A DNA stretch of 51,009 nucleotides, from positions 92,886 through 143,894 of the forward strand of contig NZ_QYCN01000006.1 in the NCBI RefSeq assembly GCF_003583925.1, read 5' to 3'. This document shows, piece after piece, positions 43,335-51,008 of the stretch. A model generated the notes under the pieces. The model was not told where the DNA came from. It saw only the letters and a list, made by a program, of their open reading frames with translations, and searched no databases. Source of the stretch: Hymenobacter rubripertinctus. Its GTDB lineage: Bacteria; Bacteroidota; Bacteroidia; Cytophagales; Hymenobacteraceae. How positions within the stretch are numbered: the stretch's first letter is position 1; each line of letters begins with the position of its first letter. The position numbers and the translations under genes were made by a program.

Positions 43335-44570
43335 TTAATTCTTGGAGCCGAACGAGTAAGAGGCCCCGATGGCCAGCGTGTGCACCAGCGTACGGTAGGT
43401 ACCCGCAATGCTGGGAGCCTGAAACTGGGTGCGGTTCACGCGGGCCGTGCGCTGGCCCACCACATCCAGGCTGTAGCCCAGGTCCAGCATCACGCGGTTC
43501 AGGCGCAGGCTGGCCCCCAGCGAGCCGCCGAGGCGGTTGCCGTCGGGCAGCTCGGGCGTAATGAACTCGTCGCGCACCGGCGACTCGTCGTAGCTCACGC
43601 CGGCCCGCACCAGCAGGTCCTTGGAAACCTCGTACTCGCCGCCCACGCGGAAGGCCATGGCATCCTCGTAGCCGCGCTTGCTGCGCACGCGGGGGCCGGT
43701 CTGAGTGTCAAAATTGAGCGAGTCGTAGCGGCCCCAGCCCGTGAGGGTGAAGTCGAAGGTAACCAGCAGGCGCTCCGTCATGTGGTCGGCCAGGCCCACG
43801 GCCAGGGCCGAGGGCAGCTCCACCTGGGAGGTAAATTTAGAGCTGGCCGGGTAGAGCGCCGCATCCAGGGCGGGAATGTTCTGGTAGGTGGCCGTGCCAC
43901 TGTTCATTTTCAGCGTAACCGGCGCGCGGAAGCTGATGCCAAAGGCCAAGTCTTCGCCGGTGCGGCCGTACATGCCCAGGCTGTAGCCGATGCCATTACC
44001 GCGGCCTTCGAAGCGGGCCGTGGCTCGCTGGTCGTCGTACTGGCCCAGGCTCCGCTCCTGCTTCAGCTGGCCGGAAGCATAAATGAACCCGGCCCCGAGG
44101 CTGAAGTTGTCGTTGACTTTGAAAGCCGCCGTGGGCTGCACGTACACCGTTTGCAGGCTGGCCGAGCGCACCACGCTGCGGCCCTCCCAGGCATCGGGCC
44201 ACTTGGTGTTGTAGCTAAAGGGCGTGTTCACGCTCAGGCCCACCTTCACCCGGTCCGAAATCGGGTGGGTCAGGTAGAGGTAGCCGCCGGGCACCACCGA
44301 CAGGTCCTGCCTGGTTTCGCGGCGCGAATCAGCCCCTAGAAACGACGTGGCCCGGACCGTGCCCATGCCGCCAATGCTCAGGTGGGTGAGCGAATCGAGG
44401 TGGCCCAGGATGCCGGGGTTGTAAAAAATGGCCGAGGCGTCGCGGGAGTAGGCCGTGGCGGCCCCGCCCAAACCCAGCAACCGGGCACTTTGCGGTCCGT
44501 TCTGGAAGCCGCCGGCCGCAGCCGCACTCGAAATAAACAGGAAACCAGCGGAGAGTAAGCGTCGCGTCAT
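43335..44570 (-). CDS. FadL/OmpP1/TodX-family outer membrane transporter
   Basis: 411 residues starting at the ATG at 44570 (MTRRLLSAGFLF); an ATG ten codons upstream would only lengthen the signal peptide. After the signal come the family motifs GFQNGPQSARLLGLGGAATAYSRDASAIFYNPG, the N-terminal hatch region. The rest is a beta-barrel with alternating patterns and FTLTGWGRYDSLNFD; it ends in YSFGSKN. Such porins take up long-chain fatty acids or other hydrophobic compounds. The promoter -7 box TACCTTTG at 44605-44598 (minus) lies just upstream. The downstream partner is the degenerate SGNH lipoprotein. Confidence 0.9.
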   Translation of the reverse strand: MTRRLLSAGFLFISSAAAAGGFQNGPQSARLLGLGGAATAYSRDASAIFYNPGILGHLDSLTHLSIGGMGTVRATSFLGADSRRETRQDLSVVPGGYLYLTHPISDRVKVGLSVNTPFSYNTKWPDAWEGRSVVRSASLQTVYVQPTAAFKVNDNFSLGAGFIYASGQLKQERSLGQYDDQRATARFEGRGNGIGYSLGMYGRTGEDLAFGISFRAPVTLKMNSGTATYQNIPALDAALYPASSKFTSQVELPSALAVGLADHMTERLLVTFDFTLTGWGRYDSLNFDTQTGPRVRSKRGYEDAMAFRVGGEYEVSKDLLVRAGVSYDESPVRDEFITPELPDGNRLGGSLGASLRLNRVMLDLGYSLDVVGQRTARVNRTQFQAPSIAGTYRTLVHTLAIGASYSFGSKN

Positions 44571-44597
44571 GCAGGCAGTTTTTCGGATACTAGACCG

Positions 44598-44605
44598 CAA
44601 AGGTA
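44598..44605 (-). promoter_or_regulatory. promoter -7 box (TACCTTTG) of the fadL operon
   Basis: An exact TAnnTTTG match on the minus strand, 28 bases before the fadL ATG. No clear TTTG is found upstream; the region is taken up by the 44639-44705 palindrome. Confidence 0.5.
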
Positions 44606-44638
44606 ACGAAAAGGTGAGACGGTGAGACAGTTAAATGG

Positions 44639-44705
44639 CGACGTGGTGAATGAGTGACGTGGTGAATGAGTGAACCGTTCACCACGTCACTCATTCACCA
44701 CGTCG
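44639..44705. repeat. octad palindrome with a perfect 28-bp stem
   Basis: The arms 44639-44666 and 44678-44705 are perfectly complementary with an 11-base loop. Each arm is built of 8-base units (GGTGAATG, AGTGACGT). The same units recur at 45755-45787. It stands immediately past mltG and before the fadL promoter, so it may also insulate the two. Confidence 0.92.
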
Positions 44706-44710
44706 CTCAT

Positions 44711-45745
44711 TCACCGCTTCACGCCCAGACTATCGAGGCGGTGCTGGTAGCGGCGGGCATTGCGCAGGTGTTCGACGTAGGTTTCGGCAAAATCGGAGAA
44801 GCCGCTGCCGTCGGGGCGGGCGCAAAAGAACACGTAGTTGTGCCGGGCGGGGCGCAGCACGGCGTCCAGGGTCTGGCGGTTGGCCGAGGTGATGGGGCCG
44901 GGCGGCAGGCCCTTGTGCTTATAGGTGTTGTAGGGCGAATCCACGAGCTTATCGGCGTTGAGCACCCGTTTCACCCCGAAGTTGCCGATGGCCCAGAGCA
45001 GCGTGGGGTCGGCCTGGAGGCGCATGCCTTTGCGCAAGCGGTTGAGGTAGGCCCCGGCAATGAGAAACTTGTCGGTGGGCTGGGCCGTTTCGCGCTGCAC
45101 GATGCTGGCCAGCACGTGCACCTGGGTGGGCGTGAGGCCCAGCGAATCGGCCCGGCGGCGGCGCTCCGCCGTCCAGAACCGCTGGTGAGTGGCCGCCGCC
45201 GAATCGAGCAGCTGCCGGGCCGAGGTGTTCCAGAGCAGGCGGTAGGGCCCGGGCAGGAACAAGGTGAGCACGGTGGTGGTGTCTACCTGGTAGCGGCGGC
45301 GCAGCAGGTCGTTGTCGTTGAGCAGGCGGCGCAGGCTAACCGAATCGGTTTCGAAGGCCGCCGCCAGCTGCCGGGCCAGTTGGGGCTTGTATTTGAAGGC
45401 GTTGAGCGTAAAGGCCACCGTATCCTGCTCGCCCCGGCTCAGCATTTCCACCAGCGCCTGGTTGCCCAGCCCCGGCTCCAGCAGGTAGCGCCCCGGCTTC
45501 ACCCGCTGCGGGTAGTTCAGCCAGTGCGCCACCCACTCAAACGAGGCCTGACTGCGCAGCAGGTCATACTTGCGCAACGAGTCCAGCACCGTTCCATAGT
45601 TGGAGCCCGTCCCGATATACAGGTAGGCCGGCCCGAAAGCCGAAGGCCGCACGTTGGGCCGCCACAGCAGCTGCCACGCGGCCCCGAGCCCCGCCAGCAC
45701 GGCCACGCTCAACGTTAGCAGAAAGATGAGCCAGAATTTACGCAA
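44711..45745 (-). CDS. mltG: endolytic murein transglycosylase MltG (YceG-like)
   Basis: MltG cleaves nascent glycan strands and limits their length. The 344-residue protein has no ATG at its N-terminus; the TTG at 45745 begins LRKFWLIFLLTLSVAV, a membrane anchor. The YceG domain is recognisable from VHVLASIVQRETAQ (catalytic Glu region; the family usually reads SIVEKET), FLIAGAYLNRLRKGMRLQADPT, DSPYNTYKHKGLPPGPITS and HNYVFFCARPDGSGFSDF. It follows the RamB-like gene with about 165 bases between, and ends right before a palindrome. Length normal. Confidence 0.93.
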   Translation of the reverse strand: MRKFWLIFLLTLSVAVLAGLGAAWQLLWRPNVRPSAFGPAYLYIGTGSNYGTVLDSLRKYDLLRSQASFEWVAHWLNYPQRVKPGRYLLEPGLGNQALVEMLSRGEQDTVAFTLNAFKYKPQLARQLAAAFETDSVSLRRLLNDNDLLRRRYQVDTTTVLTLFLPGPYRLLWNTSARQLLDSAAATHQRFWTAERRRRADSLGLTPTQVHVLASIVQRETAQPTDKFLIAGAYLNRLRKGMRLQADPTLLWAIGNFGVKRVLNADKLVDSPYNTYKHKGLPPGPITSANRQTLDAVLRPARHNYVFFCARPDGSGFSDFAETYVEHLRNARRYQHRLDSLGVKR

Positions 45746-45754
45746 AGCGGGAAG

Positions 45755-45905
45755 ATGGTGAATGAGTGACTCGGTGAATGAGTGACTCAGTGAGAAGGAA
45801 GAAACGATAAAGGAATCGGGGGCAAAAAGCGCGTCATGCTGCGCCTTCGCTCAGAATGACGTGCCTGTTCACACCGTGCGTCACACATTCACCGATTCAC
45901 TGCTT
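45755..45905. repeat. octad palindromic element upstream of mltG, with a partial GTCATnCTG repeat
   Basis: GGTGAATGAGTGACTC is tandemly repeated at the left (45757-45788) and its inverse (GTCACACATTCACCGATTCAC) lies at the right (45880-45900). Inside is GCGTCATGCTGCGCCTTCGC (45831-45850) with CAGAATGACG following, a remnant of the repeat type found at 38781. Confidence 0.75.
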
Positions 45906-45910
45906 CCTGC

Positions 45911-47395
45911 TTATGCCTCGTTTACCAGCGCGGCCACGGCGGCTTGCAGCTCCTGCTGGCGCTGGCGGCGCTCCACTTCCAGGGGCGCAGCGGCGCGCAC
46001 TTCGCAGTCGGGAATGGTGCACCGCTCGCAGGTTTCGTTCACGTCCTTCACGATGATGGCCGCGTCGTCGAGGAAGCGGATTTTCTGGCGCAGGTTCTCG
46101 TCGCAGAGCAGGCCCACCGTCACGCTCACGGCGGGCTCGGTGGCGGTGCCGGCCCGGGCCAGGGTCAGGCAGAGGTACTCGTCGCCGTTGGGGTAGCGGG
46201 AGCGTTGCGCGCCCAGGGTGTAAGAGGGCGCGTCGGTGGGCGGTTGCTGGCGCAGCTCGGCAATCATGCGCAGCGAAATCCAGCGGCGGCAGTAGTGCTC
46301 GTGCAGCTCGTTGCCGTGGGGGTTGTGCAGGCGCGAGAGGTGGAGCTCCTTGGTCAGCTTGTAATCGGAAGAGCCGTTGGCTTGGTCGAAGCGCAGGAAA
46401 AACAGGCTCTGGATGCCGAAATGGCGGGGCAGCAGGTTGGTAATGCGCTGCATGAACATTTCCGGCGACACGTCGTAGCGCGTGAGCAGGTCCAGCAGCA
46501 GGGCGGGCTCCCACTTTTTGGCGTTGAAAAACCCCGTCAGGTCGCGCACCAGCACGTCCTCCTCCATCAGCAGCGCCCCCGCGAAATAGGACGCCTTAAA
46601 ATTGTTGAGCACTTCCTCGAAGGAGCGCACCGGAAACGAGGCATTCACGTAGGGCCGGTCTTTCAGGCTGAGGTAGTTGAAGGCAATTTCCCGACCCAGC
46701 ACGAAGCCTTCCTGGGCCCCGGTCAGCTCCCGGCGCAGCAGCAGCCGCTTCGGTTTGGGCTGAAACACCGACCGTAGCCGCCCCAGATGGGCGTACGCAT
46801 CAAGGCCCTCCCGGTCGAGGGAATAGCCGTACTGCGCCACCAGCACCCGCTCCAGCTGGCTTCGGTCGAGGGGCGCGGTGGTGGAAAAGTTGTGCTCCAC
46901 GGCGAAAGTGCGCACGTCCTGCTCCAGCTCCTCGAAGTAGTTGTCGTGCATCTCCTGAAAGGAGCGCAATGCGGCCAGGAAGAAGTGCTCCTGGCGCATT
47001 TCGTAGTTGCGGGCAATTTCGAAGAGCGTGCTGATGAAGGCGTTCATCTTGGCCGGCGCGTCGGCAATGAGCTCCACGATGCGCAGTGGGTCGAGCCCGA
47101 ACATATCGAGCGGGAACTCCTTGAGTAAATCCGATTGCAGCAGCTCCGAGATGGGTTCCAGCCGCCGGCTCAGGGTCAGGGATACGAGCTGGTCGTAGCT
47201 CACGCCCAGCACCTTACTCAGGCTCAGGATCTTATCGGCTTTGGGGTATTTCTTGCCCTTCTCAATCTCGTTGAGATAGGACACCGAGACGTCGCAGGCC
47301 CGGGCCATTTCGGCGGGTGTGAAGCCCCGCTCCTGCCGCAGCTCGCGCAGCTTCAAGCCAAAAATTAACCGGACAACCTGGCCGTGACTCAACAT
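45911..47395 (-). CDS. XRE-family regulator, RamB/ScfR-like (short-chain fatty acyl regulator)
   Basis: 494 residues. The N-terminal HTH_3 domain is at about 5-70 (RELRQERGFTPAEMARACDVSVSYLNEIEKG). The middle holds an ImmA/IrrE-like region (about 225-300) in which the usual HExxH zinc motif is not present (VLGREIAFNYL) but NNFKASYFAGALLMEED is kept. The C-terminal DUF2083-type domain ends in a Cys cluster (CERCTIPDCEV). This layout matches RamB of Corynebacterium and ScfR-like proteins, which control acetate/propionate and glyoxylate-cycle genes in response to acyl-CoA. It is divergent from aceB, and the intergenic region holds a candidate operator and a 31-bp hairpin. Confidence 0.88.
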   Translation of the reverse strand: MLSHGQVVRLIFGLKLRELRQERGFTPAEMARACDVSVSYLNEIEKGKKYPKADKILSLSKVLGVSYDQLVSLTLSRRLEPISELLQSDLLKEFPLDMFGLDPLRIVELIADAPAKMNAFISTLFEIARNYEMRQEHFFLAALRSFQEMHDNYFEELEQDVRTFAVEHNFSTTAPLDRSQLERVLVAQYGYSLDREGLDAYAHLGRLRSVFQPKPKRLLLRRELTGAQEGFVLGREIAFNYLSLKDRPYVNASFPVRSFEEVLNNFKASYFAGALLMEEDVLVRDLTGFFNAKKWEPALLLDLLTRYDVSPEMFMQRITNLLPRHFGIQSLFFLRFDQANGSSDYKLTKELHLSRLHNPHGNELHEHYCRRWISLRMIAELRQQPPTDAPSYTLGAQRSRYPNGDEYLCLTLARAGTATEPAVSVTVGLLCDENLRQKIRFLDDAAIIVKDVNETCERCTIPDCEVRAAAPLEVERRQRQQELQAAVAALVNEA

Positions 47396-47428
47396 AGGGA
47401 AGGTGATGAAATAGTGAAATGGTGAGGT

Positions 47429-47530
47429 GGCGAGGTGGTGAAATGGTGAGTTTGACGTTCAGGAAGCCCAACGGCGCAAGTGGCGCAAGCAGGCCCTTAA
47501 ACGTCAAACTCACCATTTCACCACCTCGCC
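47429..47530. repeat. perfect 31-bp inverted repeat in the leader of the RamB-like gene
   Basis: The arms 47429-47459 and 47500-47530 are perfectly complementary with a 40-base loop. The arms and the flanking sequence are octad-based (AAATGGTG, AGGTGGTG and so on, from about 47402). With the -7 box at 47556-47549, the element would lie in the 5' leader of the regulator mRNA. Confidence 0.95.
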
Positions 47531-47548
47531 AACTCATCACTACCCCTG

Positions 47549-47556
47549 CAAATCTA
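47549..47556 (-). promoter_or_regulatory. promoter -7 box (TAGATTTG) of the RamB-like gene
   Basis: An exact TAnnTTTG match on the minus strand, about 154 bases before the regulator ATG. No TTTG is clear at the right distance; the sequence there is T-rich (TTTTTTAGAAC). Confidence 0.5.
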
Positions 47557-47580
47557 CGTTTTTGAGCCTGTTCTAAAAAA

Positions 47581-47616
47581 TTAGCGAATATTCGCTTGAT
47601 TAATAAAATTCGCTAA
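47581..47616. promoter_or_regulatory. candidate operator between the RamB-like gene and aceB
   Basis: AGCGAATATTCGCT (47583-47596) is a perfect 14-bp palindrome. TTAGCGAAT (47581-47589) and ATTCGCTAA (47608-47616) also form a perfect 9-bp inverted repeat with an 18-base spacer. The sites lie just upstream of, and inside, the aceB promoter spacer, so a bound protein should affect transcription of aceB and perhaps of the regulator itself. Confidence 0.75.
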
Positions 47617-47626
47617 ACTACCTTTG
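47596..47626 (+). promoter_or_regulatory. promoter of aceB
   Basis: TTG (47596-47598), a 20-base spacer and TACCTTTG (47619-47626), an exact TAnnTTTG match. The expected start is near 47633, about 45 bases before the aceB ATG. It overlaps the candidate operator. Confidence 0.78.
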
Positions 47627-47677
47627 AATCAATCCTTCCGGTACCACCCTTCTCTTTCACGCTAAACCCCCAGCCAT

Positions 47678-49303
47678 ATGTCGCCTTTCGCTGAGCCCCA
47701 AACCCTTACTCCGTCGTACATCACGCCCGAGCGGGTGAAGGTGGTAGGCGAGTATTCGCCCGAGTACGCCGAAATCCTGACGCCCTCGGCCCTGGCGTTC
47801 GTGGCCGAGTTGCACCGCCGCTTCGAAACCACCCGCCGGGCCCTGCTCCAGCGCCGCGAGGAGCGGCAGCAGCGGCTGGCCGCCGGTGAGCCGCTCGACT
47901 TTCTGCCCGAAACCCGGATGCTCCGCGAAAAGTCCTGGACCGTGGCCCCGCTGCCGGCCGATTTGCTCGACCGGCGCGTGGAAATTACCGGCCCCGTGGA
48001 GCGCAAAATGATTATCAACGCCCTCAACTCGGGGGCCAAGGTGTTCATGGCCGACCTGGAGGACTCCAACTCGCCCACCTGGGCCAACGTGGTGGAAGGC
48101 CAGCGCAACCTGCGCGACGCCGTGCGCCGCACCATTTCTGTGAGCACGCCTAAAAAGGAGTACACACTCAACGAGAAAACCGCCGTGCTCATGGTGCGCC
48201 CCCGGGGCTGGCACCTGCTCGAAAAGCACCTGCTCGTGGATGGCGAGCCGGTGAGCGGGGCCCTGTTCGATTTCGGCCTTTACTTTTTCCACAACGCCCA
48301 CGAGCTCTGTGCCCGCGGCACGGCTCCCTACTTCTACCTGCCCAAAATCGAGAGCCACCTGGAGGCCCGCCTCTGGAACGACGTGTTCGGGTTTGCCCAG
48401 TGGTCGTTGAAAATGCCCAAGTGCATCATCAAGGCCACTGTGCTGATTGAGACGCTGCCGGCCGCCTTCGAGCTGAACGAAATTCTGTGGGAGCTGCGCG
48501 AGCACTCGGCCGGCCTCAACTGCGGGCGCTGGGACTACATCTTCAGCTACATCAAACGCCTGGGCCTGGGGGCCGAATTGCGGTTGCCCGACCGTGCTGC
48601 CGTGACCATGACGGTGCCCTTCATGAGCGCCTACTCCCAGCTGGTGGTGCAAACCTGCCACCGCCGGGGCGTGCACGCCATGGGCGGCATGGCAGCCCAG
48701 ATTCCCATCAAAAACGACCCCGAAGCCAACGAGCTGGCCCTGGAGAAAGTCCGCCAGGACAAGGTGCGCGAGGCCCGCAACGGCCACGACGGCACCTGGG
48801 TGGCCCACCCCGGTCTGGTGCCCATTGCCCTGGAGGTGTTCAACGAACTCATGCCCCAGGCCAACCAGATTGACAACAAGCGCGACGACGTGCACGTGAC
48901 GGCCCAGGACCTGGTACAGGCCCCAACCGGCGACATCACCGAAGCCGGCCTGCGCCTGAATATCGACGTGGCCATTCAGTACCTCGAATCCTGGCTGCGG
49001 GGCAACGGCTGCGTGCCGATTTACAACCTGATGGAGGACGCCGCCACCGCCGAAATTTCGCGGGCCCAGGTGTGGCAGTGGCTGCACACACCCGGCACCC
49101 AGCTCGCCGACGGCCGCCCCGTGACGGTGGACCTCTACCGCACCCTGCTGCCCGACCAGCTGGCCCGCATCAAGGAGCAGGTCGGCGACGAAACCTACAA
49201 CCAGGGCAAGTACCTGGAAGCCGCCCGCCTCTTCGACCGGCTGGTGATGAGCGAAAAGTTCATCGAATTCCTGACCCTGCCCGCCTACGACCAGCTCGAT
49301 TAA
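47678..49303 (+). CDS. aceB: malate synthase A
   Basis: AceB condenses glyoxylate and acetyl-CoA to malate, the second step of the glyoxylate shunt. The 541-residue protein has the usual length for the A isoform. Family signatures are [36 protein letters not shown], the signature [20 protein letters not shown], and the C-terminal [19 protein letters not shown]. The ATG at 47678 lies 52 bases past the -7 box. It is followed by aceA after a 185-base gap that holds a palindromic repeat. Confidence 0.97.
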   Translation: MSPFAEPQTLTPSYITPERVKVVGEYSPEYAEILTPSALAFVAELHRRFETTRRALLQRREERQQRLAAGEPLDFLPETRMLREKSWTVAPLPADLLDRRVEITGPVERKMIINALNSGAKVFMADLEDSNSPTWANVVEGQRNLRDAVRRTISVSTPKKEYTLNEKTAVLMVRPRGWHLLEKHLLVDGEPVSGALFDFGLYFFHNAHELCARGTAPYFYLPKIESHLEARLWNDVFGFAQWSLKMPKCIIKATVLIETLPAAFELNEILWELREHSAGLNCGRWDYIFSYIKRLGLGAELRLPDRAAVTMTVPFMSAYSQLVVQTCHRRGVHAMGGMAAQIPIKNDPEANELALEKVRQDKVREARNGHDGTWVAHPGLVPIALEVFNELMPQANQIDNKRDDVHVTAQDLVQAPTGDITEAGLRLNIDVAIQYLESWLRGNGCVPIYNLMEDAATAEISRAQVWQWLHTPGTQLADGRPVTVDLYRTLLPDQLARIKEQVGDETYNQGKYLEAARLFDRLVMSEKFIEFLTLPAYDQLD

Positions 49304-49306
49304 CCA

Positions 49307-49383
49307 GGCTCCCAGGGCTGAAGCTCTGGGCTAATCAGCGCGTCGTTGACCTCTGCGTAGCCCAGGGCTTCAGCCCTGGGGCC
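49307..49383. repeat. dispersed CCCAGGGCTGAAGC palindromic repeat between aceB and aceA
   Basis: 49307-49333 and 49359-49383 are nearly perfect inverse copies. Each arm is itself a small palindrome (CCCAGGGCTTCAGCCCTGGG at 49361-49380), so the element can fold as one long or two short hairpins. It begins four bases past the aceB stop. Confidence 0.9.
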
Positions 49384-49488
49384 TTGAGCATAGCCCCCAT
49401 CCTACTGCCTTTTCAAACCCGCATTTCGGAGCGGCTAGCTACGCTTTTGCCTTCACTTTCTCGTTTCACCTCTCTTACCCCTACTTCC

Positions 49489-50778
49489 ATGAACAAGCAG
49501 CAACGTATCACCGCCATTGAACAGGACTGGGCCACGAATTCGCGCTGGAAAGGCATCATCCGCCCCTACACCGCCGAGGACGTGATGAAGCTGCGCGGCT
49601 CCGTAACCATTGAGTACTCCCTGGCCCGCAACGGGGCCGAGCGGTTGTGGCAGCTGCTGCACTCCGAGCAGTACGTGGCCGGCCTCGGGGCCCTCACCGG
49701 CAACCAGGCCGTGCAGGAAGTGCAGGCGGGCCTGAACGCCATTTACCTCTCCGGCTGGCAGGTGGCGGCCGACGCCAACAACTCGGGCCAGATGTACCCC
49801 GACCAGAGCCTCTACCCCGCCGACTCGGTGCCGGCCGTAGTGCGCCGCATCAACAACGCCCTGCTCCGCGCCGACCAGATTCAGAGCGTATCCGGCGAGG
49901 GCGAGGTGCATTGGCTGGTGCCCATTGTAGCCGATGCCGAAGCCGGGTTCGGGGGCAACCTGAACGCGTTTGAGCTGATGAAGATGATGATTGAGGCCGG
50001 GGCCGCCGGCGTCCACTTCGAGGATCAGCTTTCCTCGGCCAAGAAGTGCGGCCACCTCGGTGGCAAGGTGCTTGTGCCCACCCAGGAAGCCATCAACAAG
50101 CTGGTAGCCGCCCGCCTGGCCGCCGACGTGATGGGCGTGCCTACCCTGGTAGTAGCCCGCACCGACGCCGACGCCGCCGACCTGCTCACCTCCGATATCG
50201 ACCCGCGCGACCAGCCCTTCGTGCTCCAGGAGGCCGAGCGCACTTCGGAAGGCTTCTTCCGCGTCCGCTGCGGCCTGGAAGCCGGCATTGCCCGCGGCCT
50301 GGCCTACGCCCCCTACGCCGACCTGATCTGGATGGAAACCTCCCACCCCGACCTGGAGCAGGCCCGCCAGTTCGCCGAAGCCATCCACGCCCAGTTTCCC
50401 GGCAAGCTGCTGGCCTACAACTGCTCCCCCTCGTTCAACTGGGCCGCCAAGCTCAGCGTGCAGGAAATGGAAACCTACCGCGAGGAGCTGGCCGCTATGG
50501 GCTACAAGTTCCAGTTCATTACGCTGGCCGGCTTCCACGCCCTCAACACCAGCATGTTTGAGCTGGCCGTGGCCTACCGCGAGCGGGGTATGGCCGGCTA
50601 CTCCGAACTCCAGGAGCGCGAGTTTGCCCTCCAGAAGAAGGGCTTCAAGGCCGTGAAGCACCAGAGCTTCGTGGGCACCGGCTACTTCGACGCCGTGCAG
50701 AACATGGTAACCGCCGGCCTCAGCAGCACCGGCGCCCTGGTCGGCAGCACCGAGGAAGCCCAATTCAATAATCACTGA
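49489..50778 (+). CDS. aceA: isocitrate lyase
   Basis: AceA splits isocitrate into succinate and glyoxylate, the first step of the glyoxylate shunt. From the ATG at 49489 ([14 protein letters not shown]) it has 429 residues; the frame extends upstream to 49072 but that part overlaps aceB. The family signature with the catalytic Cys is KKCGH at residues 185-189 (Cys187). Others are [48 protein letters not shown] and [14 protein letters not shown]. Together with aceB it lets the cell grow on acetate or fatty acids. A strong terminator follows. Confidence 0.97.
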   Translation: MNKQQRITAIEQDWATNSRWKGIIRPYTAEDVMKLRGSVTIEYSLARNGAERLWQLLHSEQYVAGLGALTGNQAVQEVQAGLNAIYLSGWQVAADANNSGQMYPDQSLYPADSVPAVVRRINNALLRADQIQSVSGEGEVHWLVPIVADAEAGFGGNLNAFELMKMMIEAGAAGVHFEDQLSSAKKCGHLGGKVLVPTQEAINKLVAARLAADVMGVPTLVVARTDADAADLLTSDIDPRDQPFVLQEAERTSEGFFRVRCGLEAGIARGLAYAPYADLIWMETSHPDLEQARQFAEAIHAQFPGKLLAYNCSPSFNWAAKLSVQEMETYREELAAMGYKFQFITLAGFHALNTSMFELAVAYRERGMAGYSELQEREFALQKKGFKAVKHQSFVGTGYFDAVQNMVTAGLSSTGALVGSTEEAQFNNH

Positions 50779-50789
50779 TTTGCGCTGAT

Positions 50790-50807
50790 TCAGCGGAATT
50801 CCGCTGA
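50790..50807. repeat. perfect 18-bp palindrome after aceA
   Basis: TCAGCGGAATTCCGCTGA is fully self-complementary. It lies 11 bases past the aceA stop and upstream of the terminator, with a related CGCTGATT just before it. Confidence 0.8.
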
Positions 50808-50828
50808 TTATTTGAAGTTCCAAACAGC

Positions 50829-50860
50829 AAACAGCCACCTCTTACGGGGTGGCTGTTTTT
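50829..50860. terminator. intrinsic terminator after aceA
   Basis: AAACAGCCACC (50829-50839) and GGTGGCTGTTT (50848-50858) form a perfect 11-bp stem with an 8-base loop; T extends to 50860. An A-run on the left allows it to serve the converging minus-strand gene too. Confidence 0.93.
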
Positions 50861-50867
50861 GGCTACT

Positions 50868-51008
50868 CTACCCTACTATTTTAGTGGGTTGTCCACGAGC
50901 AAGATAGCGACTAAATACATCCAGTAGGTTCAGAATTTTGCGTGCCAGCGGCTGGTCAGGGGCCGTATGTGGCCGGGTGAGTTGGCGCAACAGATTCAGG
51001 CCGTGCCG
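50868..51008 (-). CDS. 3' end of an unidentified gene (runs off the window)
   Basis: An open frame on the minus strand enters from the window end and stops at TAG 50870-50868. The 46 visible residues include LLRQLTRPHTAPDQPLARKI and LLDVFSRYLARGQPTKIVG. It converges on aceA with the terminator between. Too little is present to name a family; it could also be a chance frame, though codon use looks normal. Confidence 0.5.
   Translation of the reverse strand, partial: RHGLNLLRQLTRPHTAPDQPLARKILNLLDVFSRYLARGQPTKIVG

Noticed and set aside
41853..44339. Long plus-strand open frame (828 codons) opposite the SGNH lipoprotein and fadL
   Set aside because: It is antisense to two genes with clear family motifs; Gly/Gln/Ala/His-rich composition is typical of the high-GC shadow strand.
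47657..49087. Minus-strand open frame of 476 codons opposite aceB
   Set aside because: Antisense shadow; it would also start inside aceB and has no family signal.
49453..50838. Minus-strand open frame of 461 codons opposite aceA
   Set aside because: Antisense shadow of isocitrate lyase.
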